Origin: Bacteroidales bacterium | Lineage (GTDB): Bacteria; Bacteroidota; Bacteroidia; Bacteroidales; VadinHA17 | Assembly (NCBI GenBank): GCA_021738535.1 | Contig: JAIPBU010000002.1 | Location: forward strand, 62,001 to 126,000 | DNA length: 64,000 bases | Direction of reading: 5' to 3' | Part shown: piece after piece, positions 17,143-26,131 of the stretch | Layout of the letters: the number at the start of each line of letters is the position of its first letter | How positions within the stretch are numbered: position 1 is the first letter of the stretch | Notes under the pieces: model-generated | The model's database searches: none | Seen by the model: the letters and a program-made list of their open reading frames with translations, nothing else | What the model was told of the DNA's origin: nothing | Program-made: the position numbers and the translations under genes

Positions 17143-19338
17143 ATGAACAATAGCAGGAGTAATGAAAAAGATAGCACTGAATTGCTCAAAAAGTTCAGAG
17201 CTGAAAATAAATCTTTAGCAGGAGAGCTGAAAAAACTAAAGAATGAGCTGGAGTCATTATCCGATAAAGTCGAATATTACCGTACTACCTTACTGTATAT
17301 AGGAGATGCAGTTATTGCTACAGATATCAATGGTAGAATATTCGATATGAACCCCGTTGCGGAAAATCTTACCGGGTGGTCAATAAAACAGGCCAGGAAA
17401 AAGCCTCTTGAGCAAGTTTTTAAAATTGAAAATACAATAAGTGGTAATAAAGCGGATAGTCCGGTAAAAGAGGTTGTTGAAACCGGACGCATAAAAGATC
17501 TTGCTAATCATATAAAACTGAAATCCAGGAATGGCAGGGAATATAATATAGCCGATTCAGCAGCCCCCATACGCAATAAAGGTGGTGAAATTACAGGTGT
17601 GGTAATTGTTTTCAGGGATGTGACAGAAAGTTACCATGTCAGGAAAGAACTGCAGGAAAGCGAGGTGCGTTTTCATGAACTTTTTAATCATATGAGAAGC
17701 TGTGTTGCCGTATACAGGTCTGTGAACAAGGGTAATGACTTTGAAATTGTTGATTTTAATGTAGCAGCCTCAAAAACCGAAAAGATAAGCAGGGATAAGG
17801 TAATTGGTCGTAAAGTTACAGAGGTATTCCCGGGCTCAGTGGATATGGGCATAGTGGACATATTTAAAAAAGTATGTGAAACAGGTGAGCCTGAATATTT
17901 TCCTACTTCATATTACAAAGACGAGCGTATTCAGGGCTGGCGGGAGAATTATGTTTACAAGTTGCCTTCAGGTGATATTGTAGCTCTTTATGATGATATA
18001 ACAGATCGTATAAATGCTAAAGAAGAATTACGGGAAAGTGAAGCTCAATTCAGAACCGTATTTGAAGCTGCAAATGTGGGGAAATCAATAACGCTAATAA
18101 CAGGTGAGATAAATGTTAACCACGCATTTTCTGATATGCTGGGATATACACAGGAGGAGCTGCAGAATAAGAAGTGGCAGGCAATTACCCCACCAGAGGA
18201 AATTGATGCAATTCAAAAAAAGCTTGAACCCCTGACGAGCGGCCAAAAAGATTCCGCAAGGTTTGAAAAAAGATATATCCACAAGAATGGTTCACATGTC
18301 TGGGCTGATGTAAGTGTTGTAATGAATCGTGACGGTAAAGGACAGCCGTCTTATTTTATTACTACAGTGATTGATATTACAGACCGCAAGATAGCAGAGG
18401 ACCGGTTGAAGCATTCATATGACCTTATGCGGTATATCATAGAACACACCAATAGTGCAGTGGCAGTTCATGACAAAGACCTGCGCTATATTTATGTAAG
18501 CCAGCGTTACATTGATCAATACAAGGTTAAGGATGCAGATATTATTGGGAAGCACCACTATGATGTTTTCCCGGACCTTCCTCAGAAATGGAGGGATGTA
18601 CATCAGAGGGCTCTGAAGGGAGAGGTGGTGAGTGCTGACCGCGATAAATATGAAAGGGATGATGGCTCAGTGCAATGGACCAGGTGGGAATGCAGGCCCT
18701 GGTATGAAAGTGACGGATCGATAGGGGGTATTGTTGTTTATACCGAGGTCATTACTGAACAGGTAAAAGCCGGGGAAGCATTACGTAAAAGTGAGAATAT
18801 ATACAGGCTCCTGGTGGAGAACCAGACGGATATGGTAGTTAAGGTTGATCTCCGTGGTAAATTTTTGTATGTGAGCCCTTCATATTGCAATACATTTGGT
18901 AAGGCAGAGAGTGAATTGATTGGGAAAACTTTCCTGCCACTTGTCCATGAAGATGACAGGAAGGCAACACAGAAAGCCATGGAATCACTGTATTATCCCC
19001 CTTATAAAGTATATCTGGAGCAGCGTGCACTTACCCAGGAAGGGTGGAGGTGGCTGGCCTGGAATGATACTGCAGTTCTGGATAAGAAGGGGAATGTAAA
19101 AGAGATAATAGGAGTAGGCCGTGATATAACTGAACGCAAAGAGGCAGAGATAGAACTTCGTAAGCTGAAAGATAATCTCGAGGCTGAGGTTGAGAAAAAA
19201 ACAGGGGAGATGAGAGACCAGCTTATAAAGCTCGAACGCTTTCACGATGCTACGGTGGAAAGAGAGTTCAGGATCAAAGAACTAAATGATGAAATTGCAA
19301 GATTGAAGGATGAGATTAAAGTACTCCGTGATCATTAA
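17143..19338 (+). CDS. multi-PAS sensor protein without output domain
   Basis: 731 residues from ATG 17143 (a TTG at 17068 is possible but adds an unlikely leader). A short N-terminal coiled coil is followed by five tandem PAS/PAC units, each closing with a PAC-like helix (VIVFRDVTESYH, VALYDDITDRIN, TTVIDITDRKIA, VVYTEVITEQVK, GVGRDITERKEA). It ends in a coiled coil (RFHDATVEREFRIKELNDEI). No HisKA, HATPase, GGDEF or other output domain is present, and no membrane segment. The coil normally precedes a kinase or ends the protein. The next gene begins abruptly 42 bp on without its own start, so a deletion at this junction is possible. Confidence 0.85.
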   Translation: MNNSRSNEKDSTELLKKFRAENKSLAGELKKLKNELESLSDKVEYYRTTLLYIGDAVIATDINGRIFDMNPVAENLTGWSIKQARKKPLEQVFKIENTISGNKADSPVKEVVETGRIKDLANHIKLKSRNGREYNIADSAAPIRNKGGEITGVVIVFRDVTESYHVRKELQESEVRFHELFNHMRSCVAVYRSVNKGNDFEIVDFNVAASKTEKISRDKVIGRKVTEVFPGSVDMGIVDIFKKVCETGEPEYFPTSYYKDERIQGWRENYVYKLPSGDIVALYDDITDRINAKEELRESEAQFRTVFEAANVGKSITLITGEINVNHAFSDMLGYTQEELQNKKWQAITPPEEIDAIQKKLEPLTSGQKDSARFEKRYIHKNGSHVWADVSVVMNRDGKGQPSYFITTVIDITDRKIAEDRLKHSYDLMRYIIEHTNSAVAVHDKDLRYIYVSQRYIDQYKVKDADIIGKHHYDVFPDLPQKWRDVHQRALKGEVVSADRDKYERDDGSVQWTRWECRPWYESDGSIGGIVVYTEVITEQVKAGEALRKSENIYRLLVENQTDMVVKVDLRGKFLYVSPSYCNTFGKAESELIGKTFLPLVHEDDRKATQKAMESLYYPPYKVYLEQRALTQEGWRWLAWNDTAVLDKKGNVKEIIGVGRDITERKEAEIELRKLKDNLEAEVEKKTGEMRDQLIKLERFHDATVEREFRIKELNDEIARLKDEIKVLRDH

Positions 19339-19379
19339 TTTCCTTTGTCCAGATTGGAGGGTTAACAGTAGCATTTTCT

Positions 19380-21650
19380 GTGTGCCTGCTCATCCTTACA
19401 TATGTAATATATGAATCAGGTTATGATCGCTTTCATTCAAAGAGTGAAAACATTTTTCGTCTTTGTTCTGCTTCAACACCTTATATGCCACCCCCAATGG
19501 CTGAGATCATTGCCGGTGAACTACCGGGTGTGGAAAATTATTCACGCCTGATTGCAAGAGATCACTGGATAGTTAAATATGGAAACCGGAAATTCAGGGA
19601 TGACCGCCTTGCCCTGGTTGATCCATCCTTTTTCAGGATATTTGATTTTGAATTTGTAAACGGGAATCCCGGAGAAGCACTTAATGAGCCTTATTCGATA
19701 GTTATTACAACCACAATGGCTGAAAAGTATTTTGGAGAGGAAAATCCTTTGGGTAAGATCATGACGCTTAGGTATAACAATGATTATAAGGTCACAGGGG
19801 TGATAGAAGAAATGCCGGACAATTCCCATATCAGGTTTGATGCTTTTGCCACACTGTTAAGTGGAAACGGCGAGTTTGGTGAAAACATGATGAACCACTG
19901 GGGATGGAATAATTTTATTATTTATCTGAACCTGAATAGAAATATAGATAAAGAAGAGCAGGAAACTAAATGCGCTGAGATAATTGCCAGTCACAGGCAA
20001 CTGGATCCTGATAAACCCCTGCCTGAATTTACTCTCCAGCCATTGAGAAAAATTCATCTTAATTCTCATCATTTTGACCATGATGTCCAGGCGCAAGGCA
20101 ACATCAATAATATTTATGCATTTTCTGCAATAGGATTCCTGATACTGCTAATAGCGATTATAAACTATTTTAACCTGCTAAAAGCAAACAGTGCATCACG
20201 GCTGAAAGAGATGGGACTGAAAAAAGTGGCAGGAGCATCAAAACAACTATTACTGAAACAGTTTGTTTTTGAGTCATTGTTCATTGTTATTGTTTCATTT
20301 TTGCTTTCCTTATTACTGGTAAAATCTTTCCTGCCCTTATATAATGACATATCACAGGTGGGACTGTCGATGGAAGTACTGGGTAGCGGTGTGGTTATAT
20401 TTGTTATAGCCATATTTTTAATGCTGCTTAGTATCCTGGCAGGTTTGTATTCAACTTATATACTGACAGGCAATCATTTGATGGATGATTTAAGACCGTC
20501 CTTTTTGAATGACAGGTCAAAACTCAGGTACCGTAAATTACTCATCGGCACCCAGTTTGTTATAATCAGTATAATGATAGGATGTTCATTGTTTATGTTT
20601 CGCCAGGTAAGATTCCTGAATAATAAAGAGCTTGGTTACAACAGCGACTCTGTATTAATGGTAAGCCTTCCTTCATATTTCATGGAAGAAGCGGGTTATC
20701 AAACACTGAAGCAGGAACTGCTGAAACAGAACTTTGTTCTTAATGTTACAGCAGCCAGCAGGGTGCCAACCGACAACCTGGGAAACTGGACCAGTTTCCG
20801 TACGGCAGGATCGGAGGAGAGTATATCAATGCCTGTTGTACATGTCAGGTATGATTTTTTTGAAACCCTTGGAATTGATGCAGAAGAGGGAAGGTTATTT
20901 TCAAAAGAGATTGGCTCGGATCAGGAGAATGCAGTCATTTTAAACAACAAAGCCGTAACTAAACTGGGATATAAAGACGGTGCTGTTGGTCAGTCTTTAT
21001 GGTGCGGCTGGCCGGAATCCGACCGAAAGATAGTTGGTGTACTGGAGGATTTTCATTTTGAGTCCCTCTATGAACTTACAACCCCGGTAGTTTATATTTT
21101 GCATGCTGATAACTCCTGGCGTCTTCTTGTAAGGGTAACACCTTCAGACATCCAATCAAAAATAAATACCCTTGAAAGAATTTGTACCGGTATTTACCCC
21201 GAGTGGATATATGACTTCCGCCTGCTCAATGACAGGCTTGATGAGGTTTATAGTTCCGACAGGAACAGGTTCAAACTTATGAACAGCTTTACACTTATAT
21301 CTATCCTGATTGCCACTATGGGATTGTTTGCCCTCGTTATGATTATGACAAGACAAAGAAAAAAGGAAATAGGTATTCGCAAGGTAAACGGAGCAAGAAC
21401 AAAAGAAATAATAAAGTTGATTAATATGGAATTTGTCCTCCTTGTAACAATCTCATTCCTGGTTTCCTGTCCGCTTATTTACCTGATAATGGACAAATGG
21501 CTTGATAATTTTGCCTATCAAACAAACCTTGGTTTGCTTGTCTTCGTTTTAACCGGTGTTTTGTCTGTCTTAGTGGCTCTTGTAACAGTTAACTGGCAAA
21601 CCTTGAAGGCAGCCCGTATTAATCCGGCTGATTCACTCAGGAATGAATAG
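19380..21650 (+). CDS. FtsX/MacB-type ABC permease, N-terminus lost
   Basis: 756 residues from a GTG at 19380. MacB-like periplasmic core after TM1 (YESGYDRFHSKSENIFRL), an FtsX domain in the middle (SRLKEMGLKKVAGASKQLL) and a second FtsX domain at the C-terminus (KEIGIRKVNGARTKEI). Usual length is about 780-800. The same frame is open back only to a TGA at 19329, and the codons before the GTG encode FVQIGGLTVAFSV, the family's TM1. So the conserved first about 20 residues and the start codon are missing and no good ribosome site precedes any start. Possibly inactive. No partner ATPase is nearby, as is common for this Bacteroidota subfamily. Confidence 0.75.
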   Translation: MCLLILTYVIYESGYDRFHSKSENIFRLCSASTPYMPPPMAEIIAGELPGVENYSRLIARDHWIVKYGNRKFRDDRLALVDPSFFRIFDFEFVNGNPGEALNEPYSIVITTTMAEKYFGEENPLGKIMTLRYNNDYKVTGVIEEMPDNSHIRFDAFATLLSGNGEFGENMMNHWGWNNFIIYLNLNRNIDKEEQETKCAEIIASHRQLDPDKPLPEFTLQPLRKIHLNSHHFDHDVQAQGNINNIYAFSAIGFLILLIAIINYFNLLKANSASRLKEMGLKKVAGASKQLLLKQFVFESLFIVIVSFLLSLLLVKSFLPLYNDISQVGLSMEVLGSGVVIFVIAIFLMLLSILAGLYSTYILTGNHLMDDLRPSFLNDRSKLRYRKLLIGTQFVIISIMIGCSLFMFRQVRFLNNKELGYNSDSVLMVSLPSYFMEEAGYQTLKQELLKQNFVLNVTAASRVPTDNLGNWTSFRTAGSEESISMPVVHVRYDFFETLGIDAEEGRLFSKEIGSDQENAVILNNKAVTKLGYKDGAVGQSLWCGWPESDRKIVGVLEDFHFESLYELTTPVVYILHADNSWRLLVRVTPSDIQSKINTLERICTGIYPEWIYDFRLLNDRLDEVYSSDRNRFKLMNSFTLISILIATMGLFALVMIMTRQRKKEIGIRKVNGARTKEIIKLINMEFVLLVTISFLVSCPLIYLIMDKWLDNFAYQTNLGLLVFVLTGVLSVLVALVTVNWQTLKAARINPADSLRNE

Positions 21651-21691
21651 CCTGTTAATAACCATAATGCAGCTAATTTTTACATAAGTAT

Positions 21692-21699
21692 TATATTTG
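21692..21699 (+). promoter_or_regulatory. candidate -7 box TATATTTG for LytTR gene
   Basis: TATATTTG fits TAnnTTTG and is 32 bp before the ATG at 21731, a normal distance. The -33 element is not recognisable. It suggests that the LytTR gene has its own promoter and does not depend on the damaged permease gene upstream. Confidence 0.35.
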
Positions 21700-21730
21700 T
21701 CCTGTTTAATGCCATCCAGGGAGCACGCCT

Positions 21731-22606
21731 ATGAGTAGTAAATTGAATTCAGTACTGAAAAAACGATACCCTAGTCATTATGTAATAAGACGGCCATATA
21801 CAGGTGTTGCAATCCTTGCTCTCAGTAATTTTGGGTTCCTTGCATTGTATAAACCCACCATGGCTCACCAGACCGGTGAACTGAGTTATGGCCTTACAAT
21901 GGCAGCTTACAGCCTGCTATCTGCTGCTTTTGTGCTGTTTCTTGTCAAATTAATTAAAGGCTTCAAATTACTTGGCGATGATGGCGAATGGACAGTGCTG
22001 AAAGAAATTATTGCAATATTTATAATCCTGGCAGGAATGGGTCTTGCAATATACCTGGCAGGTTTTATAATTGAAGATCCTGCTCAGCGATGGAACTGGC
22101 ATACATTTTTCGATTCTTTTAAAAACTCCTTTCTGATAGGGATAATTCCCTTGCTTTTAATTAGCCTGATTAACTTCAGGTACCTATTGCCTCATGGCGA
22201 CTGGATTGAGCAGAATATTAATAATAAGATTCCCGAACATGATTCTGCAGACCAGTTAATACATATTAAGTCGAAACTAAAAAAAGAGGCTCTTAGTTTC
22301 TTCCCCGGGCAATTAGTTTATATTGCATCAGACGGAAATTATTCTGACTTCTACCTTGAGACAGATGCCGGAATAAAAAAAATGACAATTCGAAATTCTA
22401 TAAGTAATATAGAAGATCAATTGTCTGAGATAAGCTTTCTTGTAAGAACGCACCGTGCATTTATCGTGAATCTTAAAAAAGTAATCAGGAAGGAAGGTAA
22501 TGCACTTGGCTACAGGTTGACTTTGGAAGGAATAAAATTCCAGGTACCTGTTTCACGCCAGAAAATCCGTGAATTTGATCAGCAACTGATCGAATTTCTG
22601 AACTAA
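21731..22606 (+). CDS. membrane-bound LytTR-type transcription regulator
   Basis: 291 residues. Four TM helices in the first half (AILALSNFGFLALY; AYSLLSAAFVLFLVKLI; IIAIFIILAGMGLAIYLAGF; FLIGIIPLLLISLI) are followed by a C-terminal LytTR DNA-binding domain at about residues 195-290 (LVYIASDGNYSDFY; LVRTHRAFIVNLKKV; VPVSRQKIREF). It lacks a receiver domain; the membrane part may sense a signal directly. A receptor gene follows after 178 bp holding three phased GTAACAG-like repeats, so I infer that it regulates that gene and perhaps itself. Confidence 0.88.
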   Translation: MSSKLNSVLKKRYPSHYVIRRPYTGVAILALSNFGFLALYKPTMAHQTGELSYGLTMAAYSLLSAAFVLFLVKLIKGFKLLGDDGEWTVLKEIIAIFIILAGMGLAIYLAGFIIEDPAQRWNWHTFFDSFKNSFLIGIIPLLLISLINFRYLLPHGDWIEQNINNKIPEHDSADQLIHIKSKLKKEALSFFPGQLVYIASDGNYSDFYLETDAGIKKMTIRNSISNIEDQLSEISFLVRTHRAFIVNLKKVIRKEGNALGYRLTLEGIKFQVPVSRQKIREFDQQLIEFLN

Positions 22607-22618
22607 TTACCTTGCTAC

Positions 22619-22671
22619 CTGTAACAGGAATTTGCATTTCGTAACAGTTTTCAGTATTCTGTATAACAATG
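22619..22671 (+). promoter_or_regulatory. phased direct repeats, possible LytTR operator
   Basis: GTAACAG-like units start at 22621 (GTAACAGGAA), 22641 (GTAACAGTTT) and 22661 (GTATAACAAT), exactly 20 bp apart, about two helical turns. The first is part of the palindrome CCTGTAACAGG. Read on the minus strand the core is CTGTTAC, partly like the known LytTR direct-repeat motif (ACnGTTnAtG type). The repeats lie between the LytTR gene and the receptor gene. No binding has been shown; the assignment is inference. Confidence 0.4.
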
Positions 22672-22784
22672 CTTTACAACTCGCAACAAAGTCTTGCTGT
22701 GTATCCCCGTTTCTTGTATCCAAAACTAATATTCCTTCACTTTGACCATTGGTAAAACGAATAATAATTTTAAAAACCAGGATT

Positions 22785-25160
22785 ATGAAAAGGAATTTAA
22801 GGCTAAAGGAAAGTTCAAGAAAGCTATTATCATTGATCGTATTATTAACAGTGACCTTATTATTGCATGCACAGGAAAAAACTTTTATCGAAGGAGTTGT
22901 AGCTGATACTGCAGCAGGGTATCCTATTCCCTATGCAAATGTTGTTTTATATTCTGTCAATGACTCAACACTCATTAAAGGGGTAAATACTAATGTAAAA
23001 GGCTGCTTTAAAATTGATGTAAATGAGCCGGGATTTTACAGGCTGAATATAAGTTATGTAGGTTATGACCAGAAAAGCAGGTTATTTAACATTGAAAAGC
23101 CAGGGATTATAAATACCGATACTGTTTTTCTGGCTCAGGAAACAACAGGAATCGGAGAAGTAATAGTAGCGTATGAAAGGATCAAAGCAAAAAAGGTTAA
23201 TGGTAAGTCAGTCTACTTTGTCAATAAGAAACTGCGTGAATCGTCAGACACAGGTATGGACCTTATAAAGCACCTGCCAGGGGTGCAGGTTGATATGATG
23301 CAGAATGTATCCTTAGAAGGCAGTAATAATATATTGTTTCTTGTAAACGGTCGCGAACGGGATAAAGAGTTTCTGAGTCAGATCGACAGCAGGCAGGTAA
23401 ATAAAGTAGAACTGCTTACTTCGCCCGGACCTGAGTATGCCGGCGATAGCAGGGGGGTAATAAATATTATTTTGAAGGAAGAAAAGGACAGGGGCTTAAG
23501 TGGTCATGTTTTTGCTGAATCACCAACATCAAAGTCAAATATATATGTATCTCCGTCAGCTTCTGTTAACTTTAAGCATAAGAAACTAAGTATATATTCT
23601 TCTTATAACGGTGGAATAAACTATTTTAATATCAGGGAGAGTATATACCGTAAAAAATTTACGGATGAGGGGCATGATGAAATATTTTCAGATCAGTATG
23701 TGAGGCAAAAAAGCTGGTCGCATCGCTTTCAACTGGGACTCGATCTTCTGGCAGGGGAAAATGACAAACTTGGGTTTTATTACTATTACAAGCCGTTTTC
23801 CACTGAGTTTGATGGTGAATATGATGTTAATGTAAGCCAGGCAGATGGTGATTTCAGAGAATGGTCAACTGCTAAGGAAGAAACAGATCTTAATCATATT
23901 TCATTCTATTCCCTGTACTACAAGCATCATTTCCCCGGGCCCGGGCACAAAATTATTCTGGATGCCAGCCTCCTTGATTACACTGGAATAAATGAAACTG
24001 TTTACACTGGCACAGGACAATCAGGATTGCCCCTTGAACAGATAAATCGGATTGAACCATTGCAGTATTCTTTTAATTTTAAAGCTGATTATTCGAACAG
24101 TCTATCCGGTAATACATCATTCAGTGCAGGTCTTAAAACCGGGTACAGCATACTTTCTGACAGGTTAACAGACCGGTTTCATTACACGGAAAGTATAGTA
24201 AGCACTTACAGCTCCATAAGTATGAACCTGCCCGGTATTGATATCAATGCAGGTTTGCGTTTAGAATATTCACTTACGGGTTCAGAGTCCTCTGTAAGGG
24301 AAGGTAATTTTGTATTATTACCCAGTGCAGAAATTAATTATCAGCCAAAAGAGAATGGCAGTCTTTCAGTTTCATACCGCAGGTCGCTCAGACGCCCGGG
24401 TATTACCCGTTTGAACCCGCATATATCGGTTGATGGCCCTATGAGTATGTCAGGTGGCAACCCTGAACTGGATATTGAAACAATTAGTCACTTTAATCTT
24501 GACTACTCCAGGACTATTGGGAAAAGCTATATCACTGCAGGATTATTCTTTACCGGAGCAAAGAATGTAATAAACCGGATAACATATTTAAACGTGGATG
24601 ATTATTTCGAAACCCTGCCATACAACCTGGGGCGTATCTATAGCTGGGGTATCAAACAAACCTCAACCCTGAGGCTGGGTAAAAGCTTTTCCGTCAATTC
24701 CTATCTCCGGCTTTACAGGATTAATACAAGGGGCAATGAACTGGCCGGAAGTTATGGGATCGAAGATAAAAACAGCTTTGGTTTAGAATCAGGACTATCG
24801 GCAATTGTTAGCTTTAAGCATGGTTTTTCTGCATCGTTTGATTTTCAATATAACAGCCCGAAGTTTGAAATGCAGAAGAAAAAATTCAGTGATGCACTGT
24901 ATTTTGTAAGTATAAATAAGGAATTTAATAAAAGGTTTAAAACAGGAGTTAAATTTGCACTTCCCTTTAGTAGCTCTTTTATTTATAATGGAAGCAGCCT
25001 GCAGAGTGAATCTTTTACAAGCTATTATGAAGGGACAATAAAAATTCCGGGGCCGGTTGTTATGTTGAACCTGAAATACAGTTTTAACACAGGAGTAAAA
25101 ACCGGGAATATAAAATCCAGGCGGACTGATAATATTGATCTGCCGGATAAGGGCTTTTAA
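22785..25160 (+). CDS. outer membrane beta-barrel receptor with CarboxypepD_reg-like domain
   Basis: 791 residues from ATG 22785 (a TTG at 22749 is less likely because a proper signal peptide begins at MKRNLRLK). Signal peptide ends near LLLHAQ; a CarboxypepD_reg-like beta-sandwich covers about residues 30-110, a plug domain follows (KHLPGVQVDMMQNVSLEG; VELLTSPGPEYAGDSRGVIN), then a C-terminal OMP_b-brl_3 barrel. This class looks like TonB-dependent receptors but often acts without a known ligand. It is preceded by a LytTR regulator gene and the phased repeats, which suggests dedicated control. Confidence 0.9.
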   Translation: MKRNLRLKESSRKLLSLIVLLTVTLLLHAQEKTFIEGVVADTAAGYPIPYANVVLYSVNDSTLIKGVNTNVKGCFKIDVNEPGFYRLNISYVGYDQKSRLFNIEKPGIINTDTVFLAQETTGIGEVIVAYERIKAKKVNGKSVYFVNKKLRESSDTGMDLIKHLPGVQVDMMQNVSLEGSNNILFLVNGRERDKEFLSQIDSRQVNKVELLTSPGPEYAGDSRGVINIILKEEKDRGLSGHVFAESPTSKSNIYVSPSASVNFKHKKLSIYSSYNGGINYFNIRESIYRKKFTDEGHDEIFSDQYVRQKSWSHRFQLGLDLLAGENDKLGFYYYYKPFSTEFDGEYDVNVSQADGDFREWSTAKEETDLNHISFYSLYYKHHFPGPGHKIILDASLLDYTGINETVYTGTGQSGLPLEQINRIEPLQYSFNFKADYSNSLSGNTSFSAGLKTGYSILSDRLTDRFHYTESIVSTYSSISMNLPGIDINAGLRLEYSLTGSESSVREGNFVLLPSAEINYQPKENGSLSVSYRRSLRRPGITRLNPHISVDGPMSMSGGNPELDIETISHFNLDYSRTIGKSYITAGLFFTGAKNVINRITYLNVDDYFETLPYNLGRIYSWGIKQTSTLRLGKSFSVNSYLRLYRINTRGNELAGSYGIEDKNSFGLESGLSAIVSFKHGFSASFDFQYNSPKFEMQKKKFSDALYFVSINKEFNKRFKTGVKFALPFSSSFIYNGSSLQSESFTSYYEGTIKIPGPVVMLNLKYSFNTGVKTGNIKSRRTDNIDLPDKGF

Positions 25161-25233
25161 AATCATTCCTGCATTATACATAAACATATCTCAGCTTGAT
25201 TATTAACTTATAAAATAATTATTTTTGCAGATC

Positions 25234-25287
25234 AACCGGAATAATACTGCTGAGTGCAGCCCCGAAATATTAAGCTGCACTCCGGTT
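25234..25287 (+). promoter_or_regulatory. structured leader upstream of crcB
   Basis: An extended stem: AACCGG (25234-25239) pairs with CCGGTT (25282-25287), and after a 13-nt bulge AGTGCAGC (25253-25260) pairs with GCTGCACT (25274-25281), closing a 13-nt loop. It ends 19 nt before the crcB ATG. It does not show the conserved core of the known fluoride riboswitch that I would recognise, nor a T run for termination. It could be a divergent regulatory leader or a plain hairpin. Confidence 0.4.
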
Positions 25288-25306
25288 GCCGGGAAAATTA
25301 TTACTT

Positions 25307-25684
25307 ATGTTAAAATCAGTTCTTATTGCAGGGGCAGGAGGGTTTTTAGGTTCAGCACTACGCTTTATTATTTCCAGGTATATTCAGTTTACTGTAGATT
25401 CCGTTTTTCCATGGGGTACCTTTATAGTGAATATTGCCGGGAGCTTTATGATAGGTATATTCCTTGGTATTTCTGAAAAAGCCGGGCTTATGTCGCCGGA
25501 ATGGCGTATATTTTTTACAATCGGAATTTGTGGTGGATTTACTACTTTTTCTTCTTTTTCTAATGATGCCTTCATACTTTTACAAAACAAAGAATTATTA
25601 CGCTTTGCAGGGTATGTTGGATTCAGCTTTTCCCTTGGTCTTGTGGCAGTTTTCCTGGGGAGGGCATTAATAAAACTTACATGA
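25307..25684 (+). CDS. crcB: fluoride exporter CrcB/Fluc
   Basis: 125 residues from ATG 25307 (an in-frame ATG-like start at 25286 lies inside the leader hairpin). Four TM helices with the family motifs GGFLGSALRF near the N-terminus, WGTFIVNIAGSF, and GFTTFSSFSND in TM3, which lines the fluoride pore. Works as an antiparallel dimer in the inner membrane. It is followed after 1 bp by a DUF190 gene, a common pairing. Confidence 0.95.
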   Translation: MLKSVLIAGAGGFLGSALRFIISRYIQFTVDSVFPWGTFIVNIAGSFMIGIFLGISEKAGLMSPEWRIFFTIGICGGFTTFSSFSNDAFILLQNKELLRFAGYVGFSFSLGLVAVFLGRALIKLT

Positions 25685-25685
25685 A

Positions 25686-26045
25686 ATGAAAAATAATTCA
25701 AAAGCATTACTGCTCCGGATATTTGTCAGCTCCACCGATAAATATAAAAATGAAGTATTGTATGAATCTGTAGTGTTCAGGGCGAAGGAGGAAGGGCTTG
25801 CCGGTGTAACAGTTAGCAGGGGAATACTGGGTTACGGCTCAAGTTCTGTTATTCATTCCTACAAATTCTGGGAGGTAACTGAAAAATTACCGGTTGTTAT
25901 TGAGATTATTGATGAAAAAGAGAAAGTGCTGGCTTTCTATGAGAGCCTCAGGGAAACACTTGAATCAATGCCCTTTGGCTGCCTTGTTACCGCCGAGGAT
26001 GTTAATATTCTGTTGTATAAGGCAGGCAGAAAGAAAATATTCTGA
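25686..26045 (+). CDS. DUF190 domain protein
   Basis: 119 residues, ferredoxin-like DUF190 fold related to PII-type regulators (LLLRIFVSSTDKYKNEVLYE; GLAGVTVSRGILGYG; LPVVIEIIDEKEKV). It starts 1 bp after crcB and is surely co-transcribed. The recurrent crcB-DUF190 linkage suggests a role in fluoride resistance or CrcB control, but its mechanism is not established. Complete. Confidence 0.9.
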   Translation: MKNNSKALLLRIFVSSTDKYKNEVLYESVVFRAKEEGLAGVTVSRGILGYGSSSVIHSYKFWEVTEKLPVVIEIIDEKEKVLAFYESLRETLESMPFGCLVTAEDVNILLYKAGRKKIF

Positions 26046-26131
26046 CGAACTGCCTGCCATAATCTTATTGTTTGCAAGATGCTGAAATCCACTCATCCCT
26101 TGCCGGGAATAAAATCAATTATGTGCCTTGA

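Noticed and set aside
25234-25287. Known fluoride riboswitch
   Set aside because: The conserved core of that class is not recognisable; only a bulged stem is seen.
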